DNA from: JBNGDW01 sp049975325 | GTDB lineage: Bacteria; Cloacimonadota; Cloacimonadia; JGIOTU-2; JBNGDW01 | Assembly (NCBI GenBank): GCA_049975325.1 | Contig: JBNGDW010000012.1 | Coordinates: 1 to 25,928 of the forward strand | Direction of reading: 5' to 3' | DNA: 25,928 nt | In this document: piece after piece, positions 15,844 through 22,357 of the stretch | How positions within the stretch are numbered: the first letter of the stretch is position 1 | How the letters are laid out: each line of letters opens with the position of its first letter | Translations under genes and position numbers: made by a program | Notes under the pieces: model-generated | Databases searched by the model: none | What the model was told of the DNA's origin: nothing | Seen by the model: the letters and a program-made list of their open reading frames with translations, nothing else

Positions 15844-15907
15844 CCTGTCTACTACTGACAGGCTCCTGCGTAACAGGAGAAGCCCTGACTTGAGGTCGGG
15901 GCTTTTT
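15844..15907 (+). terminator. Triple-hairpin terminator region of hsp20
   Basis: Three hairpins lie back to back. They are CCTGTC/GACAGG (15844-15862), CTCCTG/CAGGAG (15863-15879), and AGCCCTGAC/GTCGGGGCT (15881-15903) followed by TTTTT (15903-15907). The last is a standard intrinsic terminator. Confidence 0.85.
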
Positions 15908-15933
15908 GTCATTTTGAAGTAGAAATATTTTAT

Positions 15934-15962
15934 TTGACAATTTCTCATGCCCCTTTTATCAG
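15934..15962 (+). promoter_or_regulatory. Putative panB promoter
   Basis: TTGACA (15934-15939), 17-base spacer, TATCAG (15957-15962, 4 of 6). It lies between the hsp20 terminator and panB. Confidence 0.55.
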
Positions 15963-16006
15963 AGAAATCAACAGAAAAATAAATTCGCAAGCGAGGAGAA
16001 ATCCTA

Positions 16007-16864
16007 ATGCAAAAGCCAAAGAAGATTACTGTAGACTCTCTTCAAAGGAAAAAGGAAAAAAATGCCAAAATAGTTTCTATAACTTCATACGATTATCCAA
16101 CTGCAATTTTAGCCGATGAAGCTGGAGTAGATATAATATTGGTTGGCGATTCCGTTGCAATGACAGTGTTTGGCTACGAAAATACACTCGCAGTTACTAT
16201 GGAAGAAATGATATCTCATACAAAAGCAGTTGTTCGTGGAGCAAAAGATGCGACTATACACTCCTTTGTTGTGGCTGATATGCCATATATGTCCTATCAG
16301 CCAAGCAACGAAATCGCTATCCATAATGCTGGCAGATTTATGAGAGAAACCGGATGCGATGCGGTAAAGCTGGAGGGTGGAATCCGAATGGCAGAGCGGG
16401 TAAAAGCTATAGTTAGAGCCGGCATACCAGTGATGGGACACATTGGACTTACTCCGCAAAACATATCACAGTTGGGAGGATACAAAGTCCAGGGGAAAAC
16501 TATTGAGGCAGCAAAACAGTTGATAGAAGATGCCCTAGCTTTGCAGGAGGAAGGGGCTTTTTCGATAGTTCTGGAGGCAATGCCAGCAATATTGGCAAAA
16601 AATATAACCCAAAAACTCTCTATACCCACAATTGGTATTGGTAGCGGACCGTATACTGATGGGCAAGTCATAGTCCTACATGATATACTCTCACTTTTCC
16701 GCGGCTTTACACCTAAGTTTGTAAAAAGGTATGCCAATATTGGAGATGAAATATTTAAAGCAATATCCCAATACCGTGAAGATGTACAAGAAGGAATATT
16801 TCCCGCTAAAGAACATCAATATGAGATTGACCCTGAGATTGAGAAAGAAATACAAAAACTCTAA
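16007..16864 (+). CDS. panB: 3-methyl-2-oxobutanoate hydroxymethyltransferase
   Basis: The 285-residue enzyme makes ketopantoate from 2-oxoisovalerate and methylene-tetrahydrofolate, the first committed step of pantothenate and CoA synthesis. The (beta/alpha)8 fold markers are intact: VGDSVAM with metal ligand Asp48, VVADMPYMSY with Asp91, AVKLEGG with Lys121, GHIGLTPQ, catalytic Glu190 in IVLEAMP, and the closing IGIGSGPYTDGQVIVLHD. Length is normal. GAGGAG (about 15994-15998) precedes the ATG. No panC or panD is nearby, so the pathway is not clustered here. Confidence 0.96.
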   Translation: MQKPKKITVDSLQRKKEKNAKIVSITSYDYPTAILADEAGVDIILVGDSVAMTVFGYENTLAVTMEEMISHTKAVVRGAKDATIHSFVVADMPYMSYQPSNEIAIHNAGRFMRETGCDAVKLEGGIRMAERVKAIVRAGIPVMGHIGLTPQNISQLGGYKVQGKTIEAAKQLIEDALALQEEGAFSIVLEAMPAILAKNITQKLSIPTIGIGSGPYTDGQVIVLHDILSLFRGFTPKFVKRYANIGDEIFKAISQYREDVQEGIFPAKEHQYEIDPEIEKEIQKL

Positions 16865-16878
16865 ACTGGATACCTGTG

Positions 16879-16906
16879 TTGACATTATATCTTTCTCGCT
16901 TATATT
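16879..16906 (+). promoter_or_regulatory. Promoter of the glutaredoxin-thioredoxin unit
   Basis: TTGACA (16879-16884), 16-base spacer, TATATT (16901-16906). This is the same two hexamers and spacing as the hsp20 promoter. Confidence 0.75.
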
Positions 16907-16935
16907 TTTTTAATTCCTAAAAGTAGAGAGGAAAA

Positions 16936-17187
16936 ATGGATCAGCAGAATCAAAAAGTTATTGTATTTACATCACCGTATTGTTCATGGTGTAAAAGAGC
17001 AAAAGATTATCTGATTCAGCATAGAATACGCTTTAAAGAAGTAGATGTGACCAAAGATGAATCTGCCGCACGGGACATCGTTCGTAAAACAGGACAACAG
17101 GGCACACCTGTAATACTTGTGAATAACCGTCCTGTAGTCGGTTTTGATAAGGGAAAACTCGATAGACTGTTAGGAATAAAAAGATAG
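16936..17187 (+). CDS. Glutaredoxin-like (NrdH/YruB-type) thiol-disulfide protein
   Basis: This small 83-residue thioredoxin-fold protein has the redox pair Cys16-Ser-Trp-Cys19 after VIVFTSPY, a cis-proline motif GTPVI (57-61), and the C-terminal VVGFDKGKLDRLL. This is the pattern of glutaredoxin-family proteins that reduce disulfides, often fed by thioredoxin reductase rather than glutathione. It has its own promoter at 16879-16906 and lies 29 bases before a thioredoxin gene with which it probably shares a transcript ending at the 17574-17612 terminator. The physiological partner is unknown. Confidence 0.88.
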   Translation: MDQQNQKVIVFTSPYCSWCKRAKDYLIQHRIRFKEVDVTKDESAARDIVRKTGQQGTPVILVNNRPVVGFDKGKLDRLLGIKR

Positions 17188-17216
17188 AATGGAAAACAAA
17201 AAATCAAGGAGTAGTT

Positions 17217-17537
17217 ATGGTAGTAGAACTAACCAAAGATAACTTTAATGATGTAATAAACTCTGGTAAAGTAGTCATGGTCGATTTCTGGGCTGAGTGG
17301 TGTATGCCCTGCAAAATAATGGAACCAGTAACCGAAGAGCTGGGAAAAGAGATGGACCCAGAGAAGGTTGTTATTGCTAAGTGTAATGTACAATCCCAAC
17401 AAGAATTAGCACAAAGATATAGTATCTTTAGTATCCCCTCCATGCTCATTTTTAAAAACGGAAAGGTTATGGATCAAGTAGTAGGGGCAGTACCCAAAAA
17501 AGTTCTTGAAGATAAAATCAAAACAAATATTGAATAA
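17217..17537 (+). CDS. Thioredoxin-family protein with CMPC active site
   Basis: A 106-residue thioredoxin fold. It starts VVELTKDNFNDVI, has the active-site strand VDFWAEWCMPCK with Cys29 and Cys32, and the cis-proline Pro74 in SIPSMLIFKNG. Everything is canonical except the dipeptide between the cysteines, which is Met-Pro instead of Gly-Pro. That dipeptide tunes redox potential, so partner choice may differ from TrxA. It follows the glutaredoxin gene by 29 bases and is closed by an intrinsic terminator. It could be the main thioredoxin or a specialised one. Only the rest of the genome would tell. Confidence 0.9.
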   Translation: MVVELTKDNFNDVINSGKVVMVDFWAEWCMPCKIMEPVTEELGKEMDPEKVVIAKCNVQSQQELAQRYSIFSIPSMLIFKNGKVMDQVVGAVPKKVLEDKIKTNIE

Positions 17538-17573
17538 AAATCAGGAAAAAAGCTATCTAACAAATAAATCTCT

Positions 17574-17612
17574 AAGCCCGTTTTTCATTTAATACTGAGA
17601 AGCGGGCTTTGT
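17574..17612 (+). terminator. Intrinsic terminator after thioredoxin
   Basis: AAGCCCG (17574-17580) pairs with CGGGCTT (17603-17609) across a 22-base loop, followed by TTGTTTG. Confidence 0.65.
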
Positions 17613-17620
17613 TTGATTAA

Positions 17621-17649
17621 TTGATAAGCTAAAATGAAGTAGATATTAT
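17621..17649 (+). promoter_or_regulatory. Putative promoter giving a near-leaderless transcript
   Basis: TTGATA (17621-17626), 17-base spacer, TATTAT (17644-17649). Transcription would start at about 17656, only a few bases before the ATG at 17660. Confidence 0.55.
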
Positions 17650-17659
17650 TGGACGATAT

Positions 17660-17878
17660 ATGGCAAGCGATATAAAAATTCAATGCAATAATTGTCTTTA
17701 CTGGAAGAATCGGCACTGTGAGAACTTCTCATCAAAGTGGTTCGGTATGGTTACCCTCGCTTCTCAAAATTGTGGACAGTTTAAACCTGTCAAAGAAACA
17801 GCTAATAAAAAGCAAGCAGAAAGTTCCGACGAAGTTTCAGAGATAAGATCATCCCCAGGACAGAATAAAGAGGTATAA
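17660..17878 (+). CDS. Small Cys-rich hypothetical protein
   Basis: A 72-residue protein of unknown function. The first 45 residues hold four cysteines in the order CNNC (9 and 12), HCENF (20) and NCGQF (38), plus aromatic residues around them, which suggests a small metal-binding knuckle. The last 30 residues are charged and probably disordered (KETANKKQAESSDE). No clear ribosome-binding site precedes the ATG, while a promoter ends 10 bases upstream, so leaderless translation is plausible. It stands alone between the thioredoxin terminator and the glutamine synthetase gene. I do not recognise a named family. That it is a gene is supported by the promoter and Cys pattern, not by homology I can name. 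Confidence 0.6.
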   Translation: MASDIKIQCNNCLYWKNRHCENFSSKWFGMVTLASQNCGQFKPVKETANKKQAESSDEVSEIRSSPGQNKEV

Positions 17879-18100
17879 CATTTTTTCATCTCCTATTCAT
17901 CTGGACCCATACTGCAAAATGAATAACTCATAAAAAGAGAGGCTTATTCGCATCAATTCTAATAACAGCTGCGAAGCGGTGCCGCTCCCCTGAACATGCC
18001 GTATCGCATAAAAATCAAGGATTGAATAGATTCACTTGACATTAACATATAGACTTTGAGCTTAATGGTAAATTTATATAAAATTTAATCTGGAGTTTAT

Positions 18101-19522
18101 ATGCTATCATTTAAGGATTTTCCCGAAGCCCAAGATTTTATCCACAAAAAGGGAATAGACCTCGTCTCATTTTTCATGCCAGATATAGAAGGTCGCCTCA
18201 GAAATGTCACTATCCCTGCCAACAATTTTACAGAAAAAATTATGGAAAATGGTATTGGATTTGATGCCTCGAATCTCGGCTTTGCCACTGTTGAACAATC
18301 TGATATGGTCTGTAAACCTGATCTCTTATTTGGATTTGAAAACCCGCTGGAGGACTCATCGCGCATCCTTTATTTTTTCTGTAATGTATTTGATGTAGAA
18401 ACAGGAGAGAGTTTTGCTCAAGATCAGAGGCATATGGTGGCAAAAGCCATAGAAAGCCTAAAAAAGGAGGGAATTGCAGACGAGGTACAGGTACTGTTGG
18501 AATTAGAATTTAACATTATTGATAATCTTTACAGCCGCATGACATCTCGAGAAGTGGCTTATAAACTGGAAAGTTCTGAGATGGCAAATCCCCCTACTGG
18601 AGAAGAAGTCTATCGCTTAGGCAGCAATCGTGGATATTTCCGGGCTGAACCAAATGATCATATCTTCCAAATCCGCAATCAAATAGTTAGGGCTTGCACG
18701 AAACTTAATATTAATATAAAATATCATCACCATGAAGTAGGATGTGCTCAGAGCGAAATTGAATTCAAATTTATGCCTGTTGAGTTTGCTGCTGATATAA
18801 ATGTTTTGGTAAAGAATCTAAGCCATCGTATTGCTAGATCCCAAAACAAGATAATCTCATTTTTGCCTAAGATAATTCCGGGAGAAGCGGGAAATGGCAT
18901 GCATTGCCATCTCTATCTTCTTAAAGATGGGCAAAATGTTTTTAATGATGAAAATGGACTTTACGAGCTTAGTTCTATAGCCTTGCATTTCATTGGTGGA
19001 ATCCTGACTCACATATCCTCCCTGGCTGCATTTACAAATCCTACTACTAACTCCTATCGTCGAATCTGTGCAGGACTTGAAGCCCCATCAAAAGCTGTCT
19101 TTGCAAAAGGGAACCGCTCTGCGGCTATACGCATCCCTGCTTATGTTAAGGACCCAACAGAAAGGCGGTTTGAATTCCGACCTATGGACGCTACATGCAA
19201 CCCCTACCTTGCATTTACAGCCCTTATAATGGCTGGGCTTGACGGCGTCCGAAACCAGATTGACCCGATCAAAGCAGGATTTGGGCCGCTGGAGACAAAT
19301 CTTTATCATCTTCCCCCCGAAAAACTCGCCCAAATACCTTCTTTCCCCGAATCCTTAGAACTTGCTCTTAACACCCTTGAAGATGATAATGAATACCTGC
19401 AATTTGATGGTGTTGTCTCATATGAGTTGATAAAAAAATGGATTTCTGTGAAACGCAAGGATATAGAAGATATGCGCAAGATTCCGCATCCATGGGAAGT
19501 GGCGCGATATTATGACCTATAA
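18101..19522 (+). CDS. glnA: Glutamine synthetase, type I family
   Basis: A full-length (473 residues) class I glutamine synthetase, which makes glutamine from glutamate, ammonia and ATP. Seen: the N-terminal beta-grasp (1-100), FDASN (54-58) in place of the usual FDGSS around the Asp that completes the neighbouring active site, ELEFN (134-138), HHHEVG (209-214), GNGMHCHLYL (264-273), FTNPTTNSYRR (311-321), NRSAAIRIP (338-346) and RRFEFRPMD (355-363). NLYHLPPE (400-407) keeps the Tyr that is adenylylated in enterobacterial enzymes, though the usual Asp after it is His. The 222-base upstream gap (17879-18100) has TTGACA at 18036 without a good -10, and two small hairpins (AGCGG/CCGCT at 17975-17986 and ATGC/GCAT at 17996-18009) matching no riboswitch I know. 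Confidence 0.9.
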   Translation: MLSFKDFPEAQDFIHKKGIDLVSFFMPDIEGRLRNVTIPANNFTEKIMENGIGFDASNLGFATVEQSDMVCKPDLLFGFENPLEDSSRILYFFCNVFDVETGESFAQDQRHMVAKAIESLKKEGIADEVQVLLELEFNIIDNLYSRMTSREVAYKLESSEMANPPTGEEVYRLGSNRGYFRAEPNDHIFQIRNQIVRACTKLNINIKYHHHEVGCAQSEIEFKFMPVEFAADINVLVKNLSHRIARSQNKIISFLPKIIPGEAGNGMHCHLYLLKDGQNVFNDENGLYELSSIALHFIGGILTHISSLAAFTNPTTNSYRRICAGLEAPSKAVFAKGNRSAAIRIPAYVKDPTERRFEFRPMDATCNPYLAFTALIMAGLDGVRNQIDPIKAGFGPLETNLYHLPPEKLAQIPSFPESLELALNTLEDDNEYLQFDGVVSYELIKKWISVKRKDIEDMRKIPHPWEVARYYDL

Positions 19523-19588
19523 CAAAGATAAAGCAGTAAAACTGACAGGTAACTATTTTAGTAAATTCTATAAATCAAGGGGGTTATT

Positions 19589-20002
19589 ATGCACGAATGG
19601 GCATTAGCAGAGTCTGTCCTCGCGACAGCTCGGAGTGCAGCTGAAAAAGAAAAAATGAAGAAAATTACAGAGATAATTGTAAAAATCGGTGAACTACAAA
19701 CTATAGAAAAAGAGATATTTGAATTCGCAATAAAAGAATTGGTCCAGGAAAACGAGCCTATACTAAAAGATGCGAAGGTGCTCATAAAAACTGAAAAAAT
19801 GATGCTAAAATGTAGAATATGCGGCAATGAATGGTCATACCAAGAAGCAATGAAAAGCCTCGATGAAATGGCGAAAGAATCCATCCATTTTATCCCTGAA
19901 ACTGCCCATGTATATATCCACTGCCCAAAATGTAATAGCCCAGACTTCGAAATAGTGCAGGGCAGAGGTATATGGATAGAAGAAATTACAGGAGAAAAGT
20001 AA
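19589..20002 (+). CDS. hypA: Hydrogenase maturation nickel chaperone HypA (archaeal-like)
   Basis: This 137-residue HypA delivers nickel to [NiFe] hydrogenase precursors. The nickel site is at the N-terminus (Met1-His2-Glu3, MHEWALAE). The zinc site uses Cys75-x-x-Cys78 and Cys112-x-x-Cys115. The protein is longer than E. coli HypA (116 residues) because of an insertion between the two Cys pairs (about 80-108, ending IHFIPETAHVYIHCP). The closing DFEIVQGRGIWI and this insertion resemble Thermococcus HypA as I recall it. No hydrogenase, hypC, hypD, hypE or GTPase-type hypB lies nearby. Immediately downstream is a MinD/Mrp-type ATPase matching the archaeal partner HypB_AT. A G-rich ribosome-binding site (about 19577-19583) precedes the ATG. 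Confidence 0.92.
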   Translation: MHEWALAESVLATARSAAEKEKMKKITEIIVKIGELQTIEKEIFEFAIKELVQENEPILKDAKVLIKTEKMMLKCRICGNEWSYQEAMKSLDEMAKESIHFIPETAHVYIHCPKCNSPDFEIVQGRGIWIEEITGEK

Positions 20003-20007
20003 TTATT

Positions 20008-20745
20008 ATGGACCCTCGTATAGAAATAATCCAGCATCGCATAAAAGATATACACCAAATTATTGCTCTTTCAGGCGGCAAGGGAGGCATTGGTAAAAGT
20101 TCAGTCGCATCCGTCCTTTCCCTTATACTTCAAAAGCAAGGGTATAAGATAGGTCTTCTTGACCTTGACTTTTCCGGGCCATCTGACCACACAATACTCG
20201 GAATCAAAAATCTCTATCCTGAAGAAGACAAGGGTATAATCCCGCCTGAATTTATGGGTCTACAGTTTATGTCTATCACCTATTACATAGGAGACGAGCC
20301 AGCCCCATTGCGGGGTGAGGATATTACCAATGCTATAATCGAACTGCTCGCCATCACCAGATGGGGAAAACTGGACTTTTTGATTATAGATATGCCCCCA
20401 GGGATTGGCGACACAACCTTGGATACAATTCGGTTACTGAAAAATCACAACTTCCTTCTCCTAACTACTCCATCAAAATTATCAATTGGGACTATGCGTA
20501 AAACACTTATTCTCCTCCAAAATTTAGAAGTGCCTATCCTGGGGATAATTGAAAATATGGCTTCAGATTTAAATGGCAATTCTAAAAAAATAGAATATTC
20601 CTCAGTTCCTTTTCTAGGAAGCATCCCCTTTGATAAACAATTTGAATGGGCTCTGGGCAATCCAGAAACGATTCTTCAAACAACTTTTTGCCAGAAACTT
20701 AAGGAAATAGCTGAGAAGATAATACCGAATAAAGCATCACCATAG
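20008..20745 (+). CDS. MinD/Mrp-family ATPase, HypB_AT-like partner of HypA
   Basis: A 245-residue P-loop ATPase with the deviant Walker A GGKGGIGKS (23-31), the switch-like LDLDFSGPSDH (51-61), and Walker-B region LIIDMPPGIGDTT (125-137). Beyond the generic Mrp/MinD core it has DPRIEIIQHR at the start, PAPLRGEDITNAIIELL (98-114) and TRWGKLDFLIID, all features I associate with the Thermococcus ATPase (HypB_AT) that drives nickel loading of HypA in place of the GTPase HypB. The ATG at 20008 is 5 bases after the hypA stop. An in-frame ATG at 19972 inside hypA would add an unlikely N-terminus. A generic Mrp Fe-S carrier is the alternative, but adjacency to an archaeal-like HypA favours the HypB_AT reading. 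Confidence 0.82.
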   Translation: MDPRIEIIQHRIKDIHQIIALSGGKGGIGKSSVASVLSLILQKQGYKIGLLDLDFSGPSDHTILGIKNLYPEEDKGIIPPEFMGLQFMSITYYIGDEPAPLRGEDITNAIIELLAITRWGKLDFLIIDMPPGIGDTTLDTIRLLKNHNFLLLTTPSKLSIGTMRKTLILLQNLEVPILGIIENMASDLNGNSKKIEYSSVPFLGSIPFDKQFEWALGNPETILQTTFCQKLKEIAEKIIPNKASP

Positions 20746-20804
20746 CCAACCTGATATGTAATTGAGTTGCGCTAGAGCAGCAAGGCTGGGGTTTACCCCT
20801 TAGC

Positions 20805-21362
20805 TTAAAAAATATATTCTAATAAATCGTATAAGATAACCCTGTATGAAGGAGTATAAATTTTTCGATAGAGAGGTGAATGTTCTATTGGAGGAAAAGA
20901 GTTTCGTCGTACTTTTTCTGTAACTGCCAGCCATCTTGCATGCTCACCCACCTTTAATTCGCCATCTCGTACCAACTCCCCGATAATCTCCCATATCTTC
21001 TGCAGTTTTTCCTTGTCAGGCGTTATAGCTAGTGAGGTCTTCTGCATTGCGGAAAATAGCTTTTTTGCCGAACCAGACAACTGTTTAAATATATTCAGAT
21101 TGACTCGTACCAATTTTCTATCCAGACTTATATCTACAAAAAGATCCTTTTCTTTGCCGGGTGAATCTGCGAGTTCTTCCCAGAGGCTGGTGAAAGCCTT
21201 CTTTTCATCCTGCAGAAGGTGGGTGGGACCCATAATTGATTGGTAAATCACCTTATAAACATCTTCTATTTGCATCATAGGATAGCGACGGTACTGGCGT
21301 TGAAGAAGGTCTTGTAACCGTGCCTTTGTATCGTCACCAATAATATCTGCTTTTTTCCTCAT
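20805..21362 (-). CDS. Conserved hypothetical protein
   Basis: A 185-residue soluble protein without signal peptide or membrane helix. The N-terminal half (about 20-55) holds RRYPMMQIEDVYKVIYQ and SIMGPTHLL, a 'YP-x-M-x-x-x-D-x-x-K-x-x-Y-Q...G-x-x-H' pattern that I have a sense of seeing in uncharacterised bacterial proteins but cannot tie to a named family. A conserved-looking RVNLNIFKQL follows, then charged helices and an aromatic C-terminus (PSYRVILYDLLEYIF). The His and Asp in the first block could be metal or catalytic residues, which is a guess. The gene is convergent with the HypB_AT-like gene. A hairpin GGGG-TTTA-CCCC (20788-20799) lies just beyond its stop but has no T run for either strand. 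Confidence 0.7.
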   Translation of the reverse strand: MRKKADIIGDDTKARLQDLLQRQYRRYPMMQIEDVYKVIYQSIMGPTHLLQDEKKAFTSLWEELADSPGKEKDLFVDISLDRKLVRVNLNIFKQLSGSAKKLFSAMQKTSLAITPDKEKLQKIWEIIGELVRDGELKVGEHARWLAVTEKVRRNSFPPIEHSPLYRKIYTPSYRVILYDLLEYIF

Positions 21363-21582
21363 ATTTACTACCCTATTGCCAAAAATAACTCCTTTTTGCT
21401 GAAATCTCTCTTTCGCCTATCTTTTTGTCAACCTATTTCAGGATGATACAACACACAAGCAAGGCATAATGAATAATGAAAAATGTAAAATGGGACAAGG
21501 GAAATGGGAAATAAATCACAAGCACCAAGCACCAAATCCCAAACAAGTACCAATGAGCGAAATGCAAAACAGTCAAGCCTCG

Positions 21583-21598
21583 TCCGCCAGCCGGCGGA
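21583..21598. repeat. Palindromic repeat copy 7 (intergenic)
   Basis: TCCGCCAGCCGGCGGA, identical to copy 5 inside the DUF481 gene. Confidence 0.88.
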
Positions 21599-21649
21599 AT
21601 TAATTTTTAATTTTGAATTTTGAATTAAAATTAAACATTCAACAACTTG

Positions 21650-21665
21650 TCCGCCGACTGGTGGA
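21650..21665. repeat. Palindromic repeat copy 8 (intergenic, degenerate)
   Basis: TCCGCCGACTGGTGGA, one base different from copy 1 at 429-444. Confidence 0.8.
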
Positions 21666-21865
21666 TTCACCCTTTCTCCCCGTCTTATCCTGTTTCCTGC
21701 CTCCTGTTTCCTTTCCCCCTTTTCTCTCTTCCTCCCCGTCTCCTTGTCTCTCTGTCACCCCGTCTCCTTGTTTCGTGGGAAGAAAAAATACTCAATAAAA
21801 AATTTGACAACAAAAATAGATATTGTGTTTTTGTAATTAGTAGATATCCTAACCAAGGAGAAGTT

Positions 21866-22357
21866 ATGAAGCTTGAAGCAGTGCCGCTGGATTTCCCGGC
21901 AGAAGAGGGATGCAATATTATCCTGGGACACTCTCACTTTATTAAAACAGTGGAAGATATTTATGAGGCAATGGTGAACGCTGTTCCAGGAATAAAATTT
22001 GGACTTGCCTTTTGCGAAGCGTCCCAAGATCGCTTGATACGCAAAGATGGCACGGACAGTCAGCTCACAGATATTGCCGTGAAAAATATGAAGAGAATAG
22101 CGGCAGGTCATTCATTTATTATAGCCCTGGGTAATGTATTTCCCCTGAATGTACTCCCTAATCTGAAACAGTGCCAGGAAGTTGTATCAATCTATTGTGC
22201 AACTGCCAATCCTGTAGAAGTTATTGTTGCAGAAACAGACCAGGGAAGAGCCATCCTAGGCGTTGTCGATGGCTTTACACCTAAGGGAGTCGAAAGTCAG
22301 GAGGATATAAGAAAGAGAAAAGAGTTATTACGCAAGCTGGGTTATAAGCAATCATGA
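21866..22357 (+). CDS. Adenosine-specific kinase family protein (PF04008)
   Basis: This 163-residue protein has EGCNIILGHSHFIKTVEDIYEA, GIKFGLAFCEASQDRLIR, a central AAGHSFIIALG stretch and the ending 'AILGVVDGFTPKGVE'. Together these mark the adenosine-specific kinase family, known mainly from archaea and some bacteria, and proposed from structural work to bind or phosphorylate adenosine. The biological role is poorly established. ATG 21866 is preceded by AAGGAG (21855-21860) at 5-base spacing. A longer reading from 21647 runs through the repeat region and is rejected. Its stop overlaps the start of thpR by 4 bases (ATGA), so the two are translationally coupled. Confidence 0.88.
   Translation: MKLEAVPLDFPAEEGCNIILGHSHFIKTVEDIYEAMVNAVPGIKFGLAFCEASQDRLIRKDGTDSQLTDIAVKNMKRIAAGHSFIIALGNVFPLNVLPNLKQCQEVVSIYCATANPVEVIVAETDQGRAILGVVDGFTPKGVESQEDIRKRKELLRKLGYKQS

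Larger units (their letters stand above)
21461..21780. repeat. Composite intergenic repeat region (within gene-free 21363-21865)
   Basis: This 503-base gap contains, in order, an AATGAATAATGAAAAATG module (about 21467), a CAAGCACCAAGCACCAAATCC block (about 21519-21541), palindrome copy 7 (21583-21598), an AT-rich module (21599-21635), palindrome copy 8 (21650-21665), and a long pyrimidine-rich tract (about 21666-21775) with CCTGCCTCCTGTTTCCT at 21696-21712. The first block, palindromes and pyrimidine tract reappear in the same order at 421-645. Open frames through it (such as minus 21428-21670 or an upstream extension of the next gene) only translate repeats. A TTGACA at 21804-21809 lacks a good -10. 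Confidence 0.78.

Noticed and set aside
17975..18009. Riboswitch upstream of glnA
   Set aside because: Two small hairpins are present, but no match to a known glutamine or other riboswitch core could be seen.
19558..20058. 166-codon antisense frame over hypA
   Set aside because: Opposite to hypA with intact metal sites; Ser/Phe/Ile-rich mirror composition.
20785..20804. GGGG-TTTA-CCCC hairpin as intrinsic terminator between convergent genes
   Set aside because: A stem exists but no T run follows on either strand.
21428..21670. Minus-strand open frame in the second composite repeat
   Set aside because: Repeat-derived translation, with no start context and no domain.
21647..21865. N-terminal extension of the adenosine-specific kinase
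   Set aside because: It runs through palindrome copy 8 and the pyrimidine tract; ATG 21866 has AAGGAG at good spacing and starts the conserved domain.
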